A stretch of DNA of 64,000 nucleotides from Lachnospira sp. UBA4346 (lineage in GTDB: Bacteria > Bacillota > Clostridia > Lachnospirales > Lachnospiraceae). Of the stretch, positions 1 through 9,900 are shown in pieces; position 1 is the stretch's first letter, and each line of letters begins with the position of its first letter. Location: the NCBI GenBank assembly GCA_002394205.1, contig DGTC01000006.1, positions 62,001 through 126,000 of the forward strand, read 5' to 3'. The position numbers and the translations under genes were made by a program. The notes beneath the pieces were generated by a model. It had not been told where the DNA came from. It was given only the letters and a program-made list of their open reading frames with translations, and did not search any database.

Positions 1-1127
1 TGCGCTTCCTTTGGATGTTCTAATAAATAGCGGACCTTTTTTGGCAATTCTTCTAACTGCTGCAAATCATAACGGATATAATCCACATTTTCCTGATAAT
101 GATCCCGTACATATCCACACGTATCTGTAACACAGACACATCCTGCAAGCATCGCAGATGCAATTCGGTCATGAAATCCTTCCTTGAACCACGGCATAAC
201 ATTTAATGCAATCTTTGCCTGTTGCAACACTTCTACCGATTCCCGATAGGAAACAATCGGATGTACTCTCAAATTATCCGGATGTTTTAATGTGTTTTTC
301 ACTCGTTCCCAACCGTCACCATATACATCCACCACAAGTCCTGCTTCTGTAAGTGTTGTAATGACCTTTTCCCGATACTGCGCCCGAATCACACTATCCA
401 TTCGCTTAAATAACTGAATCAGCTGATGTACATGCGTATCTTCAAATTGCAGTCCATACTGCTCCATACACCGATAAATCGCACGTTCTATTGTCAATGT
501 CGTATCTGCAAGAATCATCTGATAAACAATCTCCCATAGCTGTTTCAGATTCTCATCAAATCCATCTGTTTCCGTATCAATATTTTCCCAATCCCGCACA
601 TTTCCTGTGAAAAGAATATCAATCGGTCGCTCTTCATATGGAATATACTTCTTACAATGCGAACTGACACCTGCAAGCGGCATATACATCGCCGTTCGTA
701 TTCTTCCTGTCTCTTTGTGATATGCAGAATCCTTTCCATAATAACGATTCACATAGTCTGCCTGTTCTTTATCTACACAGACAAACATTACATTTTCAAT
801 ATCCGACACAATCGCATTATGATAAAAAAATGGCGGGTCTGCCAGTATATCATAGCATTTTACACCGCTCTGATTCCAATAGTTCCCGCCGTATTCATCC
901 TGCATGAGCATACCAATGTTATTCATAAAAATAACAATGGTATGTTCATCATAGACATAATCTTCAATTGTCTGAAAAATCGCATCCTCAAACGTACGCA
1001 AGTCCCCTACATTTACAAGCAATACATCTGCACCGGCTTCTTGAAAACCTGCGGCTAATTCCTCTGCAAATGCATCTAATGAATCTATGATTCCCTTAAA
1101 TAAGACGACTCTGCTTCCTGTTCTCAT
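1..1127 (-). CDS. CgeB-like glycosyltransferase, C-terminus cut by window edge
   Basis: The reverse strand is open from an ATG at 1127 to the window edge, giving at least 375 residues beginning MRTGSRVVLFKGIIDS. The second half has the look of a GT-B family 1 glycosyltransferase C-terminal domain: a stretch reading DVYGDGWE, then HPIVSYRESVEVLQQAKIAL, then a segment about becoming visible after an address change, ASAMLAGCVCVTD. This matches the CgeB/Glyco_trans_1_2 type, which transfers sugars from nucleotide donors, often for spore-coat or surface glycans. Its start overlaps the citrate synthase stop by four bases (ATGA), so the two are probably translationally coupled. Acceptor and sugar cannot be inferred. 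The 3' end lies outside the window. Confidence 0.75.
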   Translation of the reverse strand, partial: MRTGSRVVLFKGIIDSLDAFAEELAAGFQEAGADVLLVNVGDLRTFEDAIFQTIEDYVYDEHTIVIFMNNIGMLMQDEYGGNYWNQSGVKCYDILADPPFFYHNAIVSDIENVMFVCVDKEQADYVNRYYGKDSAYHKETGRIRTAMYMPLAGVSSHCKKYIPYEERPIDILFTGNVRDWENIDTETDGFDENLKQLWEIVYQMILADTTLTIERAIYRCMEQYGLQFEDTHVHQLIQLFKRMDSVIRAQYREKVITTLTEAGLVVDVYGDGWERVKNTLKHPDNLRVHPIVSYRESVEVLQQAKIALNVMPWFKEGFHDRIASAMLAGCVCVTDTCGYVRDHYQENVDYIRYDLQQLEELPKKVRYLLEHPKEA

Positions 1128-2518
1128 CGTGGCTGCTTACCCTCATTTCTGTCATTCATATCACAATATGGTCTGTGATGTCCTACATACTTATATGCCG
1201 GACGAATAATCTTACCTGCATTAACAAGTTCTTCGAGACGGTGTGCACACCAGCCTGAAATTCTTGCCATCGCAAAAATAGGTGTGAATAATTCTTCCGG
1301 AATTCCAAGCATTGTATACACAAATCCACTATAAAAATCGACATTTGCACATACTGGCTTGAACATCTGACGCTTCTTCATAATCAGTGCGCCTGCTTCA
1401 CGTTCAACAGTCTCATACAATGCAAATTCCTTTTGCATACCCTTTTCTTCTGAAAGTTTCTTTGCAAATTCCTTCAAAATAACTGCTCTCGGATCTGAAT
1501 TCGTATAAACAGCATGCCCCATACCATAAATCAAACCGAGTTTGTCAAATACTTCTTTGTCAAGAATCCTGTTTAAATATGCACAAATTTCATCCACATT
1601 ATCCCAATCCTTGCAGTGTTCCTTAATATCCGCAAACATCTGCTGTACTTTTAAGTTCGCACCACCATGCTTCGGTCCCTTTAAAGAAGCAATAGAAGCT
1701 GCAATTGCTGAATAGGTATCTGTTCCTGATGAAGTAACAACATGTGTTGTGAAGGTAGAGTTATTACCACCACCGTGTTCTGCATGTAAGCAAAGTGCGA
1801 TATCTAATACCTTTGCCTCTAATTCTGTGAAATGACCGTCATCACGCATCATATACAGAATATTTTCAGCAGTTGAATACTCTTTCTTCGGATTCTTAAT
1901 CATCAGTGTTCCGTCTAATTTAAAATGTCTGTATGCCTGATATGCATATACGGCAATCAAAGGCATCTTTGCAATCAGCTGTAATGACTGACGAAGGACA
2001 TTTGGAACGGTAATATCATCCGGATTCTCATCATAAGAATACAGACTTAAAATACTCTTCATCAAAGAGTTCATCAGATTATCACTTGTTGCCTTCATGA
2101 TCACATCACGAATAAATGCGCCTGAAATCTCCTGTAAATCTGATAAAATATGAAGGAAGCTCGCAAACTGTTTATCATCCGGAAGGGAACCAAATAACAA
2201 CAGATATGTTACTTCTTCAAACTTATAACGATCTCTTGCAGAATCTCTGATAATATCTGCAACATTATAACCCTGGTAGTACAATTCACCATCCATTGGA
2301 ATCTTTCTGCCATGTACACTCTTGCTTCCGCATACATCTGAGATTTCTGTAAGACCTGTTAAGACACCATTACCGTTACTGTCGCGCAATCCTCTCTTAA
2401 CATCATATTCTGTATACAAATTCTGATCAATCGAACCGGAACGTGTACATTCTTTTACTAATTCTTCAAATGCGCCTGGCTCAACCGTTGTTAATTCCAT
2501 CATCTGCTGGTTATTCAT
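1124..2518 (-). CDS. gltA: citrate synthase
   Basis: This enzyme condenses oxaloacetate and acetyl-CoA to citrate, here most likely feeding the oxidative branch to 2-oxoglutarate and glutamate. At 464 residues it is slightly longer than typical type II enzymes. The catalytic triad is visible: His284 in GPKHGGAN, His335 in YGMGHAVY, and Asp394 in NVDFYSG. His248 lies in HAEHGGGNNSTF, and Arg residues follow in ARISGWCAHR. The N-terminal ~45 residues are a family extension typical of clostridial homologues. The ATG is preceded by GGGAGG with an 8-nt gap. A strong promoter with an inverted repeat in its spacer lies directly upstream. A 2-methylcitrate synthase activity cannot be excluded from sequence, but no prp genes are nearby. 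Confidence 0.95.
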   Translation of the reverse strand: MNNQQMMELTTVEPGAFEELVKECTRSGSIDQNLYTEYDVKRGLRDSNGNGVLTGLTEISDVCGSKSVHGRKIPMDGELYYQGYNVADIIRDSARDRYKFEEVTYLLLFGSLPDDKQFASFLHILSDLQEISGAFIRDVIMKATSDNLMNSLMKSILSLYSYDENPDDITVPNVLRQSLQLIAKMPLIAVYAYQAYRHFKLDGTLMIKNPKKEYSTAENILYMMRDDGHFTELEAKVLDIALCLHAEHGGGNNSTFTTHVVTSSGTDTYSAIAASIASLKGPKHGGANLKVQQMFADIKEHCKDWDNVDEICAYLNRILDKEVFDKLGLIYGMGHAVYTNSDPRAVILKEFAKKLSEEKGMQKEFALYETVEREAGALIMKKRQMFKPVCANVDFYSGFVYTMLGIPEELFTPIFAMARISGWCAHRLEELVNAGKIIRPAYKYVGHHRPYCDMNDRNEGKQPR

Positions 2519-2553
2519 ACAATTTCCTCCCTATCCCGTCTACAATTGTTAGT

Positions 2554-2582
2554 ATTATGCAACAATATTGCATATTTGTCAA
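2554..2582 (-). promoter_or_regulatory. promoter and candidate operator of the citrate synthase operon
   Basis: Reading on the minus strand, TTGACA (2577-2582) is followed after exactly 17 nt by CATAAT (2554-2559). The spacer contains a perfect inverted repeat, TATGCAA-N5-TTGCATA (2556-2574), which overlaps the -10. This is a typical place for a repressor site. The regulator is unknown. Confidence 0.7.
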
Positions 2583-2660
2583 TTGACCGCACTTTGATTT
2601 ACTTGTCTTAAAGCAATTTTATTCATTGCCGTATTATAAAATTCGGGAACATTTTCTTTA

Positions 2661-2858
2661 TTATTTTCTCCTTTGGGTTCTTTTCTGAATCGTTGCATAT
2701 ATCCATATACCAAATGCAACAATATCCACCACCAAAAGAATAATCTTTACAATATATGGAATTTCAATCGACAAAATATTACTCATTGCCATCAGAAATC
2801 CAATTATGCCTACTGTTCCCAAACCAATATTGTATAATTTATCAATGTTTCGATTCAT
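2661..2858 (-). CDS. small two-helix membrane protein, function unknown
   Basis: This 65-residue protein has two predicted membrane segments, about residues 12-30 (LGTVGIIGFLMAMSNIL) and 36-57 (VKIILLVVDIVAFGIWIYA), and a basic C-terminus (KRTQRRK). The ATG has a good ribosome site, AGGAG, about 10 nt upstream, which supports it as a real gene. No family was recognised. It sits alone between citrate synthase and the YcxB-like gene, in the same direction. Candidate roles such as a membrane regulator or toxin-like peptide are speculation. Confidence 0.6.
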   Translation of the reverse strand: MNRNIDKLYNIGLGTVGIIGFLMAMSNILSIEIPYIVKIILLVVDIVAFGIWIYATIQKRTQRRK

Positions 2859-2895
2859 CTGCCATTTCTCCTATCGTTTTGTAATTTGGATTTTA

Positions 2896-2953
2896 AAAGG
2901 TGCAGCATAACATACATTGGTGCAATTTGACACTTGCAAATATATGCACCTTT
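2896..2953 (-). terminator. hairpin, probable terminator of the YcxB-like gene
   Basis: The ends form a perfect 9-bp inverted repeat, AAAGGTGCA (2896-2904) against TGCACCTTT (2945-2953). On the minus strand the second arm runs into TTTT then AAAATCC, just after the 2960 stop. Related bases recur near 25662-25698. Confidence 0.55.
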
Positions 2954-2959
2954 CCCCTC

Positions 2960-3562
2960 TTATTGTGTCGCTGTATTTTCTCTAAGAAGTCTCTGCATCG
3001 CTGCCACATCACCTGTGATAAAACCTCTTTTATCCATTACAAAGCACAATTCCTGCTCTTTCATATAAATATAGAAGCAATTCATGTCCTGCCTGATTTG
3101 CTCAATATCATTCCACCCAAAGGAAATTACATCCTTCTCTCCAATCGCAATCTCAATCCGCTCCTGATTCATCCGATATATAAATGCAGTTCCTACGATG
3201 TCTTTATATTTATCCCGACTCTTCTTAAACTGCTGATTATCCATTCCATACATTCCAATATACAGACATACTGCCGCAACCGCACCATAAATATAAATAA
3301 AGCTGCGTCCTCCGGTCTGTTGTCCTGTAATATCAAAAACGGCACATCGCACACACATCATTCCAGCAAGCAAGCCAAACATATTGTAAATCAGCTTAAA
3401 TCGCTTATATTTCTCATCCGCAGCATGTCCTGCCCAGACCATTGTCCGAATATATTCTTTCTGAAATATCGTTTTGTTTTCAATTGTCATTTCACATTCT
3501 TGTGTTTTGCTATTTTCTATTATTTGCTGTTCTTCTTCCATTGCTATCCTCTTTTCAAACAT
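2960..3562 (-). CDS. YcxB-like membrane protein
   Basis: This is a protein of about 200 residues with a hydrophilic N-terminus, two closely spaced membrane helices in the middle (LIYNMFGLLAGMMCVRCAVF and FIYIYGAVAAVCLYIGMYG), and a C-terminal YcxB-like domain. The end of that domain is characteristic: a ligand-like strand FYIYMKEQELCFVMDKRGF, then TGDVAAMQRLLREN. The role of the family is not established. The ATG at 3562 was chosen because GAGGTG lies 9 nt upstream. A GTG at 3574 and an ATG at 3541 (also behind an AGAGG) are alternatives. It follows the GNAT gene by only 15 nt, so the two are probably co-transcribed, ending at the hairpin at 2896-2953. Confidence 0.7.
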   Translation of the reverse strand: MFEKRIAMEEEQQIIENSKTQECEMTIENKTIFQKEYIRTMVWAGHAADEKYKRFKLIYNMFGLLAGMMCVRCAVFDITGQQTGGRSFIYIYGAVAAVCLYIGMYGMDNQQFKKSRDKYKDIVGTAFIYRMNQERIEIAIGEKDVISFGWNDIEQIRQDMNCFYIYMKEQELCFVMDKRGFITGDVAAMQRLLRENTATQ

Positions 3563-3577
3563 ACTGAAACACACCTC

Positions 3578-4150
3578 TTAAATCGCATGAAACCGTGCAT
3601 GTTCCCTGATGAATGTTTCTCCAAAGAAATCACAGTATACTGCATAAACCTTTTGCTGCAATACGGTATCTTGCATCAACTCTCCTGCATACAGTATACG
3701 ATATTCATTATCATAAAAATTACAACTGACATTGCTAACGTGCATCCGATTTCTCTCATAAAAACGAATCCGTGTATTCATATATTCCTTATGTTTCTCA
3801 TCCGGCGCATAATCAGGGTTTTCCACCTCAAGAATCAGCTGTATCTGTTCTTTTGCTAACAACTCCTGAAATTGTGTAAGAAACGCACTTCCATATCCTT
3901 TCGAACGCTTCCCCTCCACCACTGCCAAATAATCCAGCAAAACGGTCTGATACGCCTTACTATAAATCGCAAATCCATACACTTGCAATTCATCCTGCTC
4001 ATACATTCCATAAGCAAAATACTGTTTTCTTTCCATTCCTGCCACAATCGACTTCCACGGCTTCACTTCCCCCGCCGGAAAGTCCTTTATCAAATGTGTA
4101 TGATAGATGTTATACATCTCATCTTTGGTTAGTTTTCGAATCTGTGTCAT
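3578..4150 (-). CDS. GNAT family N-acetyltransferase
   Basis: This 190-residue protein has the GNAT fold order. A core strand, TVLLDYLAVVEG, is followed by the acetyl-CoA pyrophosphate loop, KRSKGYGSAF (R/Q-x-x-G-x-G/A type), then a helix and the strand LILEVENPDY. Near the C-terminus, RIRFYERNRM is the usual helix following the cofactor fold. The family moves an acetyl group from acetyl-CoA to an amine; the substrate here is unknown. The ATG lies behind GGAGG. It begins 23 nt after the TOPRIM-like gene, so it may belong to that operon or simply follow it. Confidence 0.8.
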   Translation of the reverse strand: MTQIRKLTKDEMYNIYHTHLIKDFPAGEVKPWKSIVAGMERKQYFAYGMYEQDELQVYGFAIYSKAYQTVLLDYLAVVEGKRSKGYGSAFLTQFQELLAKEQIQLILEVENPDYAPDEKHKEYMNTRIRFYERNRMHVSNVSCNFYDNEYRILYAGELMQDTVLQQKVYAVYCDFFGETFIREHARFHAI

Positions 4151-4173
4151 AAATCCTCCGTGTGGTGTGTAAT

Positions 4174-4701
4174 TTATGCTTTTAACAAATCAGCAATACA
4201 GCTCTCATTTTTTAGCACTTTATGCACACGCTTATATTTCTTTACAAGTTCTACCAATTCATCTATATCTGAGAAATAGTTTTCTAGAAACTCCTTTGTT
4301 TTGACATTTGGCAATTTTAATTTCTGAATACAATACTCACTAGGCTTTAATTCACTTGTATATTTTGCATAATCTTTTAATTTGTTTTCTTTCAAAATCA
4401 CTAGAATTTCTATTTCAGGAGCTGTTATAACATTTACAACATCAACCTTATTTTGATACACCTTTCTCAATTTGAATTTTTCTGTCCTTGAATCTAAAAT
4501 TCTATATACACTAATTTTTTGTTTAAAACCTTTCCCTAGATACTTATCTTCAAATTCTCGTGCATTACGACACTTTAATAACTCTTGATCTAACAGTTGA
4601 TTTCTAGAAAAAATCAAACATCCTGCATCTAATAGTTTATTTATAATTACCCTTTCCGCAGTTCCCTCTACAATACAAGCAATTAATTTATCATCTGTCA
4701 A
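4174..4701 (-). CDS. TOPRIM-like partner of the AAA ATPase, possible defence effector
   Basis: This is a 175-residue cytoplasmic protein. Its first strand, LIACIVEGTAERVIINKLL, has the hydrophobic-E-G pattern that starts TOPRIM domains of OLD, RloB and AriB type nucleases. Later acidic motifs are YRILDSRTE and ITAPEIEILVIL. A canonical DxD is not obvious (D-S-R instead), so catalytic competence is uncertain. Translation starts at TTG (4701) with AGGAGG 9 nt upstream; that site overlaps the last codons of the ATPase gene, so the two are tightly coupled. ATPase plus TOPRIM pairs are known in anti-phage systems such as PARIS and OLD/Gabija. Assignment to a defence system is an inference from this arrangement; no exact family was recognised. 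Confidence 0.55.
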   Translation of the reverse strand: MTDDKLIACIVEGTAERVIINKLLDAGCLIFSRNQLLDQELLKCRNAREFEDKYLGKGFKQKISVYRILDSRTEKFKLRKVYQNKVDVVNVITAPEIEILVILKENKLKDYAKYTSELKPSEYCIQKLKLPNVKTKEFLENYFSDIDELVELVKKYKRVHKVLKNESCIADLLKA

Positions 4702-4706
4702 ACTGA

Positions 4707-5855
4707 TTAACCCTCCTTAATTTTGCTCTGTAAAATTGCATTTTTAAGATGTATATATGCATCATAAGAAGGTACCGTTCCTTCAAGATAATCACTCTTA
4801 AACGCTTCACTCTTTTTCACATCATTTCGCTTCAAAATTTCATAAAGTTTCTGAACGGTAATTCCACCTCTGTTTCTAACAATATAAATACTGTCATTTC
4901 TTTCAAATTCATCAAGAAGTTCAGCATAATGCGTAGAAAAAATCAAAGTTGCCCCTCTTCCATTTACTTTTTCATTCATAAAGAATCGAATCAGTGTCGC
5001 CACAATTTCCCTGTTAAAATGATTTTCTAATTCATCAATAAGCAAATATCCGCCTTCCTGAAACGTAATCATTGCATTAATAAAAATATTCAATCCTTTA
5101 ATTGTACCCGAAGATAAATATTTTTCAAACTGTAAAGGACTATTGATTTCAATTGGATTTCTATCATAAAATTTCAATAAAAAGCTCTTCGTCTGTTTAT
5201 GAAATGCAATTTTTTCAATACTCGGATCTAAAAATTCAATTAATTCACGCGGAAAATCACCGATTAATCCTAAATAATTCATATTGGTTAATTCTATTAA
5301 ATCTTTATTTTTAAATCCATTATTTCTATTAATAGATATAACAATGCTGATATCATCTTTTAAAAATTCTGCCTTTTCATCTCTTGTCAATCTATGATTC
5401 GATTCATCAAATAAGGCAATATCTTTCTTTGCTCGAACTTGTGCTGCACTCTTCTTATAAAGAACCTCATTCTTTATAAAATAACGGCTTTCTAAATCTC
5501 CTGTTATTTCATGACAAATCTCCGTATGCAATTTATAAATATTTCCATTTTCATCATCAAAAATCGTATCTATAATAACAGGGGAATTTTCGCCAAGAAT
5601 ATCATTAGAAGAAATATTATTAATCGGTTCTCCATTTAACATTTTTAATGTAAATGCAATTACCTTGAGTAAAGACGTTTTTCCCGATGCATTAATACCA
5701 ACAATCGATATAACATTATTGGTATAAATATTTCCAAATGCCTTGTAGAGCATCTCTGTATTCCCTGAAATAACCCTCTGCTCTGCAAAAAAATCCAACT
5801 CCATTTTCCCTTGAAACATCATCAAACCTTCTGCAGATATCTTTAATAATCTCAT
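4707..5855 (-). CDS. AAA family ATPase (SMC/OLD-like), first gene of a two-gene module
   Basis: This is a 382-residue ATPase of the AAA_15/AAA_21 type. It starts with the typical strand RLLKISAEGLMMFQGKMELD. Walker A is GINASGKT (residues 53-60). Walker B is YLLIDELENHF near residue 270, followed by the switch IFSTHYAELLDEF. The acidic residue pair and His in the last motif are typical of RecF/OLD-like proteins. The ATG at 5855 was preferred to an upstream frame extension because GGAGG lies 6 nt before it and homologues start at this strand. It is followed within 5 nt by the TOPRIM-like gene. The pair probably forms a sensor-effector complex; phage defence is possible but unproven. Confidence 0.7.
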   Translation of the reverse strand: MRLLKISAEGLMMFQGKMELDFFAEQRVISGNTEMLYKAFGNIYTNNVISIVGINASGKTSLLKVIAFTLKMLNGEPINNISSNDILGENSPVIIDTIFDDENGNIYKLHTEICHEITGDLESRYFIKNEVLYKKSAAQVRAKKDIALFDESNHRLTRDEKAEFLKDDISIVISINRNNGFKNKDLIELTNMNYLGLIGDFPRELIEFLDPSIEKIAFHKQTKSFLLKFYDRNPIEINSPLQFEKYLSSGTIKGLNIFINAMITFQEGGYLLIDELENHFNREIVATLIRFFMNEKVNGRGATLIFSTHYAELLDEFERNDSIYIVRNRGGITVQKLYEILKRNDVKKSEAFKSDYLEGTVPSYDAYIHLKNAILQSKIKEG

Positions 5856-5886
5856 ACCAAACCTCCATTTCACTCCAAACAATATC

Positions 5887-5915
5887 AGAATAACATATGC
5901 GTTGGGGACAGTCAA
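5887..5915 (-). promoter_or_regulatory. promoter of the ATPase/TOPRIM-like operon
   Basis: On the minus strand TTGACT (5910-5915) and TATTCT (5887-5892) are separated by 17 nt, 32 nt before the ATPase ATG. The remaining gap up to 6110 is AT-rich and holds no gene that I can see. Confidence 0.65.
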
Positions 5916-6111
5916 CAAATATAAACAGAAATCATGTTTATATTTGTTCATTATTTGCAATATTTGATGTATTTATTCCATATATATCTATATTACCTGT
6001 TATTATATGCGAAACCAATGTCATAATTTTATCAAATATAAAACAGAAAAATAACCTGATGATGATATAGCTTTTGGCATCCAAATCCCTGTAGTAAAAC
6101 CCACCCAATCT

Positions 6112-6120
6112 TGGTATAAT
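6112..6120 (+). promoter_or_regulatory. extended -10 promoter of the short-chain dehydrogenase
   Basis: The sequence TTGGTATAAT gives a consensus TATAAT at 6115-6120 with an upstream TG. The -35 position (TAGTAA) is poor, as is common for extended -10 promoters. The ATG lies 39 nt downstream. Confidence 0.55.
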
Positions 6121-6159
6121 AACCTCAACACAAACACCCGCATCAAAAGGAGGTTTATT

Positions 6160-6918
6160 ATGGCAACTGCATGTATTACCGGCGCAAGTTCCGGTATTGG
6201 AATGGAATTTGCAAAGAAATTAAGTAAAATGGGATATGATTTGATTCTGGTTGCACGAAGTGCCAATACCTTACAGGCGTTAGCTGACAAACTGCCAACA
6301 CACTGTGAAATTATCCCTTGTGATTTATCCATAGAAGATTCTGTTATAGAACTGGCACAGACACTCAAAACACGCAGCATTACAATTCTAATAAACAATG
6401 CAGGATTTGGAGATTTGGGAGAATTTGATCAGACAAGTCTTAACAAAGATCTAGATATGATTCGTGTAAACATTATGGCACTTCATATTTTAACCAAAGA
6501 GCTGCTTCCTATATTTAAGAAACGAAACTCTGGATATATCTTAAATGTTGCTTCCAGTGCCGGTCTGTTCTACGGCGGTCCATATATGGCAACTTACTAC
6601 GCAACCAAAGCATATGTTACAAGTTTAACAAGTGCAATTTACGAAGAATTAAAAGAAGCCCGCAGCAATGTGCATATTGCTGCACTCTGCCCCGGACCTG
6701 TAGATACAAACTTTAACAATGTTGCAAATGTTCGCTTCTCACTGCCTGGTATCTCTGCCAAAAGCTGTGCGAATTATGCATTAAAAGAACTATTTAAAGG
6801 AAGACTCATCATCGTTCCTACATTTATTATGAAAGCAGCCGCCATCGCAGTCCGTATTCTCCCTCGAAAATACATGCTTGCAATGACAGCTAAACAACAA
6901 AAGAAAAAACAATTATAA
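6160..6918 (+). CDS. SDR family NAD(P)-dependent oxidoreductase
   Basis: This 252-residue classical short-chain dehydrogenase has a Rossmann cofactor loop TGASSGIG (residues 7-14), NNAG at 79-82, the catalytic Ser132/133 in NVASSAG, and Tyr146-x3-Lys150 in YYATK. The start has an excellent AGGAGG ribosome site. The arrangement resembles DltE/YqjQ-like SDRs that act on acyl or keto groups of unknown substrates; the basic C-terminus (KQQKKKQL) could be membrane-associated. It is transcribed alone on the plus strand, convergent with mfd; only 14 nt separate the stop codons. No specific substrate can be assigned. Confidence 0.85.
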   Translation: MATACITGASSGIGMEFAKKLSKMGYDLILVARSANTLQALADKLPTHCEIIPCDLSIEDSVIELAQTLKTRSITILINNAGFGDLGEFDQTSLNKDLDMIRVNIMALHILTKELLPIFKKRNSGYILNVASSAGLFYGGPYMATYYATKAYVTSLTSAIYEELKEARSNVHIAALCPGPVDTNFNNVANVRFSLPGISAKSCANYALKELFKGRLIIVPTFIMKAAAIAVRILPRKYMLAMTAKQQKKKQL

Positions 6919-6932
6919 TTTTCAACCCTTGT

Positions 6933-9900
6933 TTAATCTATATGAACCAACACATTCAGCATTGCCTGCACCATATCATAGAGTCCATCCAGATATTCTG
7001 CAGCATTGCTGTATTTTTTTCGTGTAACACGCCATGCAAAATATGGTTCATTCTTCACTTGGAAAGTAAGCGCACCACGATATTTTTCAACAAAGGTCTG
7101 AATCTGGTCCGCATCAATTTCTGCCTTTGGAGAAAGACTAATTCTTGTTCTCCACACAGACGGAACACTATCTGTATCAACGCCGCCCTTAATCTCTAAT
7201 ACGCCGATTTTATGTGCGATTGCCTTAATCAGCGCAATTTTTAACAAATTGACTGCGCATGTAGGCATCGAACCATAACGGTCCGTTAATTCATCCTGCA
7301 TATCCGACAGTTCATCCTTTGTCTCAATTGCTGCAATCCGCTTGTATACATCAAGTTTCTGATACTCACTCTTAATATACGTGGACGGAATAAATGCATC
7401 CACTGCCAAATCAACACTCGTCTCGAATGCATATTCATTCTTGATTCCTTTTAAGTCATTGACCGCCTGATTCAGCATCTTGCAGTACAGATCGTATCCA
7501 ACAGCCGCCATATGACCATGCTGCGACTTTCCCAGCACATTTCCAGCACCACGAATCTCTAAATCCTTCATCGCAATCTTAAATCCGGAGCCCAAATCAG
7601 AAAACTCACGAATCGCACTCAAACGCTTCTCTGCAACTTCTGTGAGCATCCGATCTCTTCTATATAAAAGAAATGCGTAAGACGTACGATTGCTTCGACC
7701 GACACGACCACGCAGCTGATAGAGCTGTGACAAGCCGAATTTATCTGCATCTTCAATAATCATTGTATTGACATTGGAAATATCCACACCTGTTTCAATA
7801 ATTGTTGTCGATACCAGCACATCAATCTCGCCATTGATGAAATCATACATAATATTTTCCAGCATCTTCTTATCCATCTGTCCATGCGCATATGCAACAT
7901 TTGCATCCGGAACAAGTTCCTCAATATGTGCTGCCACTTCGTCGATGCTGCGCACACGATTGTATACATAATACACCTGACCATTTCGTGCCAACTCTCT
8001 GTGAATCGCTTCTCGAATCATCTCATCATTGTGTTCTGTTACAAAGGTCTGAATCGGCATACGGTCTACCGGAGGTTCTTCTAATACACTCATATCACGG
8101 ATTCCCACCAGACTCATATGAAGCGTTCTAGGAATCGGCGTTGCACTTAACGTCAATACATCGATGTTATTTTTTAACTTCTTAATTTTCTCTTTATGCG
8201 TAACACCAAATCGCTGTTCCTCATCAATAATCAGCAGACCTAAATCCTTGAATTCCACATCTTTTGAAAGCAGTCGGTGCGTTCCAATCACAATATCTAC
8301 AAAACCTTTTTTCAGTTCCTTTAAATCTTCTTTGATTTCCTTACTCGTTCTAAAACTTGATAACTGTGCGACTGTTACCGGAAAGTTTTTCATACGCTGC
8401 TTAAAGGTGTTATAAATCTGCTGTGCTAGAATCGTCGTTGGCACTAAATATGCCACCTGTTTGCCCTCCTGAACTGCCTTAAACGCTGCACGAATCGCAA
8501 TCTCTGTCTTACCGTAACCAACATCTCCACAGATGAGTCTATCCATAATTCGATTACTTTCCATATCACGCTTCGTATCCTCAATCGCTGTGAGCTGGTC
8601 AGATGTTTCCTCATATGGGAACATTTCCTCAAATTCCTGCTGCCAAACGGTATCTGCTCCAAATGCATACCCTTTCTCATTTTGTCTGGCTGCATAGAGT
8701 GCCACCAAATCCTTCGCAACCTCTTCGACTGCGCCATGAACCTTCGCCTTCGTCTTATTCCAGTCCTGCGTTCCTAACTTATTTAGCTTCGGCTTCTTCT
8801 CCGTATCTGATGCCGCATACTTTTGCAGGCGGTCTAACTGCGTAACAAGCACGTATAAATCACTGCTGTCGCCGTACTCAATCTTAATATAATCCTTTTC
8901 ACTTCCATCTACCTGAATCTTTTCGATTCCTTTGTAAATGCCAACGCCGTAATTCTCATGTACGACATAATCTCCGACATCAAGTTCATTAAACTGTGCG
9001 ATTGCCTTGCCTTCGTACTTTTTCTTCTTTGCTTTCTTCTTTTTTTGTGCCGTAAAAATGTCATTTTCTGCAATGACAACAAATCCAAGCAATGGATATT
9101 CAAAACCTCGATGCAGACTTCCGTAAGTAACCATTACCGAACCTGCTGTCACTTCTTTGTCATAATCTTCACGAAAGAATGCATCCAAATCATGGTCTTT
9201 TAAATCTTCCACAACACGCAACGCTCTCGTTCTGGCACTGCATACCAACAGAATCTTATACCCATTCCGCTTGTATTTGTGCAAATCATCAACCAGATAC
9301 TCAAACTGGTTATTATACGAACTGATACTTCTCGCATCAATACGCATCCTTGTTACATCACCAAATCCTGCCGGCTTATAATCAAGTGCAGAAAGCATCA
9401 GAAGTTTGCGTTCTGACAACTTATGATAAATCTGCGCAATTCCACGAAGCATATCCGTCTGACCGGGCAGAATATATCCACCGGCAAGACGGTTCTTCAT
9501 ACTGTCTTCATATTCAAATTCCACCAGCTCCATACGCTCTTTTAAACGATTCGGCTCGTCTAATACAAATACCGTCTCCTCCACAGGAAAATAATCTAAA
9601 AATCCCGACGGCTGCTGCTCAAAAAACGGAAAGAACTTACTATAATCTTCGATTCTTTCCAAATCTGCAAGGTTCTTTCGTGTCCGATTGATTGCTTCCA
9701 TCATCTTGGAATCTTTCTTGCGCTTATTGACACCTAATAATTCTAACTGCTCCTGTGTCTGTTTGCGCACACGCTCCATACCTGTCTCAATTTCTTCTTC
9801 CGAGAGAATACATTCTGTCGCAGGAAATACTTCATAATACTTCACTTTCTCAATAGAACGCTGGCTAGACACATCAAAGGTACGAATCGAATCAATCTCA

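Noticed and set aside
657..1058. Plus-strand open frame of 133 codons opposite the left-edge glycosyltransferase
   Set aside because: It has no ribosome site, odd composition (rich in Ile, Cys, His and Tyr) and lies over a better-supported gene on the minus strand.
2900..3859. Plus-strand open frame of 319 codons opposite the YcxB-like and GNAT genes
   Set aside because: The composition is unnatural, rich in Cys, His and Ile, and both minus-strand genes have family motifs and ribosome sites.
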